A DNA stretch of 27,367 nucleotides from Candidatus Hydrogenedentota bacterium. GTDB taxonomy: Bacteria > Hydrogenedentota > Hydrogenedentia > Hydrogenedentiales > CAITNO01. The position numbers and the translations under genes are program-made. The stretch's first letter is position 1; every line of letters begins with the position of its first letter. This document shows positions 7,836 through 14,087 of this stretch, in pieces. The DNA lies in the NCBI GenBank assembly GCA_903922535.1, contig CAIXUF010001136.1, positions 1-27,367 of the forward strand, in the 5' to 3' direction. The notes under the pieces were generated by a model. It made no database searches, was not told where the DNA came from, and saw only the letters and a list, made by a program, of their open reading frames with translations.

Positions 7836-7948
7836 TTGTGTACCTTGTGTCTGGTACACAAAAATCGTGAATTCCAAGGCCTCGCTACCGCACATTGGCA
7901 GGGATTGCTAAACCGCAATCTGGCAACGACTTGCAACTTTTTTTGAAG
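7836..7948. promoter_or_regulatory. Candidate attachment and integrase control region
   Basis: Between the integrase start and the tRNA 3' end are two dyads: TTGTGTACC (7836-7844) with GGTACACAA (7853-7861), spacer eight; and GATTGC (7903-7908) with GCAATC (7915-7920), spacer six. GCAAC also recurs near 7923 and 7933, followed by a T run. Such repeats next to a tRNA core site are typical arm-type or operator sites, so this is the likely integrase binding and autoregulation region. The role is inferred. Confidence 0.4.
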
Positions 7949-8039
7949 TGGCGGAGAGGGTGGGATTTGAACCCACGGTACCCTTTTGGGGTACAACGCC
8001 TTAGCAGGGCGCCACCTTCGGCCACTCGGTCACCTCTCC
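7949..8039 (-). tRNA. tRNA-Ser (anticodon GCT)
   Basis: On the minus strand the acceptor arms GGAGAGG (8033-8039) and CCTCTCC (7953-7959) pair, followed by discriminator G and an encoded CCA (7949-7951). The D-arm is of the class II type (GACCGAGTGGCCGAAGGT), the anticodon loop holds GCT (complement of 8003-8005), a long variable arm GTACCC/GGGTAC is present, and the T loop reads GGTTCAAATCC. All are expected of tRNA-Ser for AGC/AGU codons. The gene appears intact and is the likely integration target. Confidence 0.96.
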
Positions 8040-8106
8040 ACAGGGGCCGGGGAGAATACTAGCATGAAGCCCCGACAAAGCGCAAACGCGCCATGACCAG
8101 AAACAG

Positions 8107-8140
8107 TGCGGGACAGTCCGCAATGGCGGACTGTCCCGCA
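8107..8140 (-). terminator. Perfect 15-bp hairpin downstream of oxidoreductase
   Basis: Positions 8107-8121 and 8126-8140 are perfect complements (GCGGGACAGTCCGC and its inverse) around a four-base loop. It sits 44 bp past the stop codon of the Gfo/Idh/MocA gene. The following minus-strand bases (CTGTTTCTGG) hold only a short T run, so it may be a weak terminator or an mRNA 3'-end stabiliser. Confidence 0.6.
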
Positions 8141-8183
8141 TATTCTGAATCAGTCTTCTTGGCAGTTGTGGTGGTTGTTGGCG

Positions 8184-9521
8184 CTACCCGTTGAGGGTCC
8201 AGCCCTTGCGGTAGGTCCGGCGCAGCAGCGCCTCGGCCTCGGGACAGTTGGTGACGTGGCCGTTGGCGCCGTCGTACTCCACAGCCTTGCCGGCGCGGTA
8301 GGCCACGAGCCCCAGCATCATCATCTCGATCATCCTGCCCGCGTAGTCGAAATCGCAGGAGGTCTTGAGGCCGCCCCGGCAGGCGTCGAGCCATTCCCGT
8401 TGGAAGTTGTGGACGCGTGGCAGCAGGTGCTCCTTGTCGCGCCGCTTGTAGTAGGTCATGTCACCGTCTTCATTGTTGGGAAGCAGCAGCCGGTTCTCAA
8501 AGCCGGACACGAGCACACCCTTGGTTCCTGTGAACATGGCACCGTGGTCAATCTTGTCCAGGTCGATGCCGTCATTGGGCGTCTTCGGCATGGCGCCGCC
8601 CTGATACCACGTGAGCGGAATGGCGGGGCGCCAGTCGTTGGCGGGAATCTGGAAGGTCATCTGAAGTTTCACGGGGGTCACTTCGGGATTGACCGGATCG
8701 CCCGAGCCCTCGGCCGCCGTCGGCAGTCCGGCGTCCAGCGCGTTCCAGGCGATGTCCATCGTGTGGCTGCCCATGTCGCCCACCTGTCCGCTGCCGAAGT
8801 CCCAGTACATGTTCCACGAAAGGCAGTTGGCGCCGGCCTGGCCGGAGAAGTACCCCGGATTGTAGGGGTGTTCGGGCGACGGTCCGAGCCACAGGTCATA
8901 ATGCAGCGTCGCGGGCGGCGCGCCTTCGGCGGGCAGGTAACCGGGCTTGGGGATCTGCCGGTTGCCCCAGGCGCAGACCGATTTCAGTTCGCCGACGGCC
9001 CCGTCGAGGATCAGTTCCTGCACACGGTTGAAATTCTCATATTGGTGCCGCTGCGTGCCCACCTGCGTCGCCAGTTTGTCCTTGTTCTTGAGATAGGTCG
9101 CGCGGACGACCCGCGCCTCCTCGACTGAATTGGCCAGCGGTTTCTCACAATAGACATGCAGTCCGCGGTTCATGGCCCAGTTGGTAATGAAAGCGTGCGT
9201 GTGGTCGCAGGTACAGATGACCACGGCGTCCAGGCCCTTGTGATCCAGGCATTCGCGCCAGTCGATGTACCGCTTCGCCTTGGGAAACTTCTCCGCCGCC
9301 ACGTCCAGGTGCTTCTCGTCCACATCGCAAATGGCGACGACGTTTTCTTGGGCGAGCCCGTCATAGTGCGCCATGCCCCGGCCCCAGGCGCCGATCAGGG
9401 CAATGTTGAGCTTGTTGTTCGCGGCGTCCGCGCCGAATACGGTCCGGCTTGGCAGCACGAGCAATCCCGCCCCGGCGGCTGCGGTCATAAGAAACTCCCT
9501 GCGTTTAATGGTGTCGGCCAT
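8184..9521 (-). CDS. Tat-exported Gfo/Idh/MocA-family oxidoreductase
   Basis: This 445-aa NAD(P)-dependent dehydrogenase-like protein probably acts on sugars or polyols outside the cytoplasm. The N-terminus [20 protein letters not shown] carries a Tat-like RRE-F-L signal with an alanine-rich h-region. The Rossmann fold starts at about residue 37 with [14 protein letters not shown] (GxxGxG-like). [11 protein letters not shown] holds the conserved EKP motif, and [12 protein letters not shown] provides the D-x-G-x-H active-site motif. C-terminal sequence matches the family common in Planctomycetota and Hydrogenedentota. CTGAAAGGA upstream of the ATG is the ribosome site. It appears monocistronic, with a hairpin after its end. 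The substrate cannot be read from the sequence. Confidence 0.93.
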   Translation of the reverse strand: MADTIKRREFLMTAAAGAGLLVLPSRTVFGADAANNKLNIALIGAWGRGMAHYDGLAQENVVAICDVDEKHLDVAAEKFPKAKRYIDWRECLDHKGLDAVVICTCDHTHAFITNWAMNRGLHVYCEKPLANSVEEARVVRATYLKNKDKLATQVGTQRHQYENFNRVQELILDGAVGELKSVCAWGNRQIPKPGYLPAEGAPPATLHYDLWLGPSPEHPYNPGYFSGQAGANCLSWNMYWDFGSGQVGDMGSHTMDIAWNALDAGLPTAAEGSGDPVNPEVTPVKLQMTFQIPANDWRPAIPLTWYQGGAMPKTPNDGIDLDKIDHGAMFTGTKGVLVSGFENRLLLPNNEDGDMTYYKRRDKEHLLPRVHNFQREWLDACRGGLKTSCDFDYAGRMIEMMMLGLVAYRAGKAVEYDGANGHVTNCPEAEALLRRTYRKGWTLNG

Positions 9522-9693
9522 GGTTCGTGTCCTTTCAGTTAAGGGCCCTTCAAGCAGGAACCATCATAGCGGCGGACGGGGCGGGTGTCAATCGGCCGCA
9601 CATCGGCTGTGATCGGACTATGACTGGACGGTTTCCCCCCGCCTTCCCAAGTTGTCCTCGTTTTCGAAACTGCACTCTGCAACCGCGGCTTCC

Positions 9694-9722
9694 TTGTGTG
9701 AAAAACAGGCGACTGCTATATT
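9694..9722 (+). promoter_or_regulatory. Sigma70-like promoter of Sel1 gene
   Basis: TTGTGT (9694-9699), a 17-base spacer and TATATT (9717-9722) give a plausible housekeeping promoter. Transcription would start near 9730, leaving a leader of about 28 nt before the ATG at 9758. Confidence 0.5.
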
Positions 9723-9757
9723 TACACTCTGGCGCGCAAACCTGAAAGGGGCGGACC

Positions 9758-11638
9758 ATGGCCCGCAGTGTGTTCATTGTGTTGGTTACTGTTGCATCGC
9801 TTGCGCCGGCAGTTCATGCGGAGAACGCGCCGGATGTCGCCGCCCTGCGCGCCAAGGCCGAGAGCGGCGACGCCGTGGCGCAGGACGCGCTCGCAACGCG
9901 CTGCTACAAAGGGGACGGCGTGCCAAAGAACATGGAACAGGCGGTGATCTGGTGGAGCAAGGCGGCGGCGCAGGGACTGGCCCAGGCGCAATTCAACCTT
10001 GGCACCTGCTACCACAAGGGGGACGGGGTGCCAAAGGACATGAAGAAGGCGGTGGAGTGCTACAGAAAGGCGGCCGAAGGCGGGCTGGCCATCGCGCAAA
10101 ACAACCTCGCCGGCTGCTGTTTCTCCGGTGAGGGCATTGAAAAGGACATGGTCCAGGCGTACAGGTGGTTCGATAGCGCCGCCGCGCAGGGCTACACGGA
10201 TGCCTCCGACAACCGTGACCTGACAGCGCGCCAGATGACCCCGGAGCAGATCACGGAGGCGAAGCGGCTCTCATCGCCGCCTGTGCCCAAAACGCTGGAG
10301 ACCGAGCCGCCTGCCGTGGACGAAAACCCCAACGTCAACGCACTGCGCGCCAAGGCGGAAAAGGGGGACGCCAAGGCGCAGGACGAGTTGGGGCAATGCT
10401 ACGCGCAGGGCAGGGGTGTGCCAAAGGATGCGAAACAGGCCGCCGAATGGTGCGGCAAGGCCGCCGCGCTGGGACTGGCCACGGCGCAGACCCGCCTGGG
10501 GCTGTGTTACTCCAGCGGATTCGGTGTGCAGAAAGACATGAAACTGGCGGCGGCATGGTTTGGGAAGGCCGCCGCGCAGGGCGACGCACTGGGGCAGAGC
10601 TGCCTGGGTGCCTGCCTTGCCCGGGGCGAGGGCCTGCCGAAGGACCCGAACAAGGCCGCAGAATGGTACCGCAAGGCCGCCGAACAGGGAAATGTCCAGG
10701 CCCAGGCCGGCCTTGGCATCGCCTATGCCGGCGGCGAGGGCGTTCCCCAGGACTTGGTGCAGGCCCACAAGTGGCTCAGCCTCGCCGCGGCGCAGGGCGA
10801 CGCGAATGCCGCCAAAAACCGCGACGCTGTGGAACAGCAGATGACCCCGGAGCAGGTGGCGCAGGCGCGACGGCTGTCGCCGGCGGCGGCATCGTCAAAA
10901 CCGAAGAAGACTGCGGTGCCCGACGCGGAGGGCGATCCGGACATCAAGTCCCTGCGCGCCGACGCGGAAAGCGGGGATGCGGAGGCGCAGTTGAACCTCG
11001 GATACTGCTACCGTGAGGGCCGTGGTGTGCCCAAGGACTGCAAACAGGCCATGGACTGGGTGGGAAAGGCCGCCGCGCAGGGAAACGCCCGCGCGGAGAC
11101 CGGCATTGGGTTCTTTTACGCCAACGGTGACTGCACCGCCAAAGACCTCAAAGAGGCGGTCAGATGGTGGACCAAAGCCGCCGAGGCGGGCGTTCCCCAG
11201 GCACAGACCAGCCTTGGAAACTGCTATTACGATGGACTGGGCGTGCCCATTGACATCAACAAGGCCGAAAAGTGGTTTGCGAAGGCCGCGGCGCAGGGCA
11301 ACGACCAGGCGCTGATCAACCTCGGAACCTGTTACCGCAAAGGCGAGGGCGTGCCGGAGGACGCGAAAAAGGCTGTCGAATGCTATCGCACCGTGGCGGA
11401 AAGGGGTGACGCCCAGGCCCAGCACAACCTCGGTGTCTGCTGCATGACGGGCTATGGCGTCACCGTGGACCTGGTGCAGGCCGGCATGTGGTTCAGTTTG
11501 TCGGCGGCCCAGGGCAATCAGGAGGCCGCCAAGAGTCTTGAGGCGGTGAAACAACTCATGTCGCCGGCACAGATTGCCGAGGTAAAGCGTCTGTCGGCGG
11601 CATTTGTGCCAAAACCGGGCAAACCCGAGTCAAACTGA
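9758..11638 (+). CDS. Secreted Sel1-repeat protein, 12 repeats in three blocks
   Basis: The 626-aa protein begins with a Sec signal (MARSVFIVLVTVASLAPAVHA, cleavage near residue 21). About 12 Sel1 repeats of about 36 residues follow, with the consensus A..LG.CY..G.GVPKD..KA..W..KAA..G. They fall into three blocks of 3 (about 27-150), 4 (about 192-355) and 5 (about 396-600) repeats. Each block begins ALRAKAE.GDA or similar and ends with a cap (NRD...QMTPEQ..EAKRLS) followed by a Pro/Lys-rich linker. Sel1 repeats are alpha-solenoid protein-binding modules, so this is probably a periplasmic scaffold. AAGGGG eight nt before the ATG supports the start. It appears monocistronic; the partner is unknown. 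Confidence 0.93.
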   Translation: MARSVFIVLVTVASLAPAVHAENAPDVAALRAKAESGDAVAQDALATRCYKGDGVPKNMEQAVIWWSKAAAQGLAQAQFNLGTCYHKGDGVPKDMKKAVECYRKAAEGGLAIAQNNLAGCCFSGEGIEKDMVQAYRWFDSAAAQGYTDASDNRDLTARQMTPEQITEAKRLSSPPVPKTLETEPPAVDENPNVNALRAKAEKGDAKAQDELGQCYAQGRGVPKDAKQAAEWCGKAAALGLATAQTRLGLCYSSGFGVQKDMKLAAAWFGKAAAQGDALGQSCLGACLARGEGLPKDPNKAAEWYRKAAEQGNVQAQAGLGIAYAGGEGVPQDLVQAHKWLSLAAAQGDANAAKNRDAVEQQMTPEQVAQARRLSPAAASSKPKKTAVPDAEGDPDIKSLRADAESGDAEAQLNLGYCYREGRGVPKDCKQAMDWVGKAAAQGNARAETGIGFFYANGDCTAKDLKEAVRWWTKAAEAGVPQAQTSLGNCYYDGLGVPIDINKAEKWFAKAAAQGNDQALINLGTCYRKGEGVPEDAKKAVECYRTVAERGDAQAQHNLGVCCMTGYGVTVDLVQAGMWFSLSAAQGNQEAAKSLEAVKQLMSPAQIAEVKRLSAAFVPKPGKPESN

Positions 11639-11646
11639 GCCGGGCG

Positions 11647-11665
11647 GGGGGAAGGATATTCCCCC
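11647..11665 (+). terminator. Short hairpin after Sel1 gene
   Basis: GGGGGAA (11647-11653) and TTCCCCC (11659-11665) pair around GGATA, nine bases after the Sel1 stop codon. A short pyrimidine run (GGTTCCCTTT) follows. It is a plausible but weak terminator. Confidence 0.45.
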
Positions 11666-11782
11666 GGTTCCCTTTGGCTGCATGCGTCGTTTGTATGCAG
11701 TGTTGACAAAGGATTGGCGGATCAATCAGGGAACGGCGGAAGAGCCGGCCCGGCGCGCTGAAGGCGCAGACCTTATGCACGG

Positions 11783-11851
11783 GATGGACGGGATGGACAC
11801 AACCCGCTGGACATTTAGGCCCAAGTCCATACGGTCCATATCGTCCATAGT
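11783..11851. repeat. Opposed 9-bp GATGGAC / GTCCAT repeats
   Basis: GATGGACGG and GATGGACAC stand in tandem at 11783-11800. After 24 bases come GTCCATACG, GTCCATATC and GTCCATAGT at 11825-11851, the opposite orientation. The two groups are complementary over the GGAC/GTCC cores and could fold into a hairpin. They lie in the non-coding region between the Sel1 gene and the sulfatase promoter. Confidence 0.7.
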
Positions 11852-11902
11852 ATCAGGGGCTTGTGCGATTTCCCGCACGTTCATCCACGCCCTTTCGCGC
11901 AA

Positions 11903-11931
11903 TTGACAAAGTGACCTCGCAGTGTTAGACT
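11903..11931 (+). promoter_or_regulatory. Sigma70-like promoter of sulfatase gene
   Basis: A perfect TTGACA (11903-11908), a 17-base spacer and TAGACT (11926-11931) form a good promoter. The transcript would start near 11938 and carry a leader of about 90-130 nt, depending on which start codon is used. Confidence 0.6.
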
Positions 11932-12069
11932 CGATACCAAGAGTTTGCCTGCAATATAGGTGGAGGATTTCTTGGAGCGAATGATGCCGTATCTATTCAG
12001 TGGGCTTTATCAGAGGATTCAAGAGATGTGACTTCATGCATCTTTGTGCCGTACATTTGCGCGAGGCGT

Positions 12070-13971
12070 ATGCATGACAGGATTCCGGTTTCGTTTTTCC
12101 ACGGTCACCGTCTCGCACTGATGTTTATCGCCGCCGGGTTGGTGGCCGCTTCGGTTTATGCTGACGCAACTCCCCGCATGGCGGAACAGGCTCCCTCCAA
12201 GCCTTCCGCAACAGGGCAACCCGTTGCGCCGCCGGTCAGGACAAATGTCGTTTGGATAGTTATCGATGCCCTCCGGGCCCAGAACCTTTCCTCTTATGGT
12301 TATGATCGGCAGACTTCCCCGAACATGGACCGCCTTGCCCGTGAGGGGGTTCTTTTTGAGCACCATTATGCCCAAGCCTTTTGGACCTATCCATCCTTGC
12401 CCTCGTACATGAGCGGCAGATATTTTGCGGCGTTTTGCCTGGATTTGGGGAACTCGACAGACTTGGGGCGGGTGCCGGCGCCCGACGAACGCCTTCTGCC
12501 CGAAATCATGTCTGAGAACGGCTACCGGACCTGTCTTGCCCGCCATCATCACGCCATGTTCACCCCTTTCTGCCGCTTCTGCGCGGCGTTTGATCAAACG
12601 TCCGAAAGTGAACCCGGCCAGCTTGGGGAGGCGATTGAGGGGTTCTTGGAGAAGCACGCCGCCGCCCCCTTTTTCCTTTATGTTCATTTGATGAATGTCC
12701 ATGACCGGTCCCGCCTGGCCCCTCCGTTCAACAAGTGGATGGACGACACGCATGTCAACAGGGCGCTCGTGGACCAGCCCTGTTCCATAACCCCTCCCGA
12801 GCCGTTCACGGAAGAGGATAGGCGCTATCTTGTTGGCCTCTATGATGGCAGCATCCTGAGCGGGGATGCGGCGGTGGGACAGATTCTGGATGTCCTGCGG
12901 GGCCGCAACCTTCTTGACAACACCGTGGTGATAGTCGGGGCCGACCACGGGGAGATGCTTGGAAAGGACGGCAAGAGTCTGGGACACCAGATAATCAGCG
13001 AAGAAGTCCAGCATGTGCCGTTGATCATGCGGGGACCCGGAATCCCGCAGGGCGTTCGCATCCATCAGATGACAGAAAACGTGGATATTGTGCCGACCCT
13101 TGTCAGCCTGCTGCGCCTTCGGACGGCGGCGACCTTTGACGGGTTCGACCTCACCCGCATCTGGCAGGATGAGGCCGGCAGGCCCCCCCTGCGCGACTTC
13201 GTGCTGGCAAACAGCTACTCGACCTCCCGAAATGAGCTTGTGCTGCGTGATTTCCGGCTCACGTATATTGACGATCCCGTTTCCGGTGCGGGGATCTTGC
13301 TCGGGTATCCGTTCCATGTCATCACGCAGAACAACCTGTGCACCGAGTACCCGGATGTGGCGGCCTTCATGAAACAACGCGTTGATGAACTGCTCCGGCC
13401 CAAATGGGAGGCATACATGAACCGTCCGGAATCGACGCCTGAAAAACCGTTGCTAATAGATATCTACGGGGGCAATATCCTTCCCCAGGAGGCACTGGTC
13501 AACCGGCCGGCAGACACCTTTGCCGCACATGCCGCGCTGCCGCGCGACCAATGGCTGTCTATAAACGGAAGCGACAAGGTCTTCGGGAATGAACTGATGG
13601 GGCAGGGTGGCGCCGCGCTTCCGCCCCTCCGCATTCATTGCGATGTGCCAAACGCCGTGTACCACATCATGATGCCTGTTGAACTTGACACAACACTGCA
13701 TTTCCAGCCAATCCTGTTCCAGATGAAGGCGCAGGGGGACGCCGATTTCAAGAAGGTTACCGTAAACGGCAAGACCGGCCTTGCGGACTTGGGCGAATAT
13801 GAAGTGAAGAACCGTGTTTTCGACATGACGCTGTGCCCGGTATCAAACGAGCATGCCTTTCACATGGGCAGGCTGTTCTTTATTCCCGTCAAGGTGAATG
13901 TGACAGAGCAGTTGCTGAAAGAGGTGAGCCAAACCCGGGAGGAACTTCAGGCGTTGGGCTACCTGAACTGA
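12070..13971 (+). CDS. Secreted sulfatase / alkaline phosphatase-superfamily hydrolase
   Basis: The 633-aa protein begins with a Sec-type signal (MHDRIPVSFFHGHR, then a hydrophobic LALMFIAAGLVAAS, cleavage near ADA). The hydrolase fold starts at NVVWIVIDALRAQN, where D66 is a metal ligand, continues with YGYDRQTSPNMDRLA, and reaches the nucleophile region WTYPSLPSYMSGRYF. There the residue matching the formylglycine Cys/Ser of CxPSR is Thr106 and the Arg is missing. A later GADHGE and LGHQ supply metal ligands, and the C-terminus ends in ELQALGYLN as in many sulfatases. A Thr nucleophile is known in LtaS-like phosphotransferases and related phosphatases, so true sulfatase activity is doubtful. 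The frame is open from a GTG at 12028, an alternative start; the ATG is preferred because it gives a normal signal peptide. Confidence 0.85.
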   Translation: MHDRIPVSFFHGHRLALMFIAAGLVAASVYADATPRMAEQAPSKPSATGQPVAPPVRTNVVWIVIDALRAQNLSSYGYDRQTSPNMDRLAREGVLFEHHYAQAFWTYPSLPSYMSGRYFAAFCLDLGNSTDLGRVPAPDERLLPEIMSENGYRTCLARHHHAMFTPFCRFCAAFDQTSESEPGQLGEAIEGFLEKHAAAPFFLYVHLMNVHDRSRLAPPFNKWMDDTHVNRALVDQPCSITPPEPFTEEDRRYLVGLYDGSILSGDAAVGQILDVLRGRNLLDNTVVIVGADHGEMLGKDGKSLGHQIISEEVQHVPLIMRGPGIPQGVRIHQMTENVDIVPTLVSLLRLRTAATFDGFDLTRIWQDEAGRPPLRDFVLANSYSTSRNELVLRDFRLTYIDDPVSGAGILLGYPFHVITQNNLCTEYPDVAAFMKQRVDELLRPKWEAYMNRPESTPEKPLLIDIYGGNILPQEALVNRPADTFAAHAALPRDQWLSINGSDKVFGNELMGQGGAALPPLRIHCDVPNAVYHIMMPVELDTTLHFQPILFQMKAQGDADFKKVTVNGKTGLADLGEYEVKNRVFDMTLCPVSNEHAFHMGRLFFIPVKVNVTEQLLKEVSQTREELQALGYLN

Positions 13972-14087
13972 CAGGCGTCCCCCGGGATTGCGCGAATCTT
14001 CTGCCGCCGTCACCGGGGCATTGTCCGGCGGGCGCATGAATCGCCGTCTTTCCGCCCGGTCTGCCGGTTTCTTGGCTTCAGGCGGCG
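13972..14087. other. Short convergent intergenic region
   Basis: Between the convergent sulfatase and the 972-aa gene I see no coding sequence and no clear long hairpin. The spacing leaves room for terminators of both genes, but none is convincing. Confidence 0.4.

Larger units (their letters stand above)
1..7951. mobile_element. Integrative element (one end) inserted at tRNA-Ser(GCT)
   Basis: All supported genes here are on the minus strand and fit a site-specific integrating replicon: tyrosine integrase next to the 3' end of a tRNA, an excisionase/DUF1580-like protein, a CHC2-Toprim-helicase primase and an iteron-like gene-free region. The right boundary is placed at the tRNA 3' end (7949-7951), the usual attB for tyrosine integrases. 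I found no second copy of the tRNA 3' sequence between 1 and 7900, so the other attachment site should lie left of the window. No capsid, terminase or conjugation gene is visible, so phage, satellite, plasmid-like or ICE identity is open. Confidence 0.7.

Noticed and set aside
7586..7996. 136-codon minus frame starting in the tRNA (GVPWVQIPPSPP-like)
   Set aside because: The N-terminus is the well-known conceptual translation of a tRNA 3' half; it overlaps the integrase in another frame.
8106..9128. 340-codon plus-strand frame opposite the oxidoreductase
   Set aside because: Antisense to a well-supported Gfo/Idh/MocA gene and crosses its 3' hairpin; no family features.
12034..13377. 447-codon open frame on the minus strand opposite the sulfatase
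   Set aside because: It is antisense to a clear hydrolase, has no recognisable motif or ribosome site, and long antisense frames are expected in high-GC DNA.
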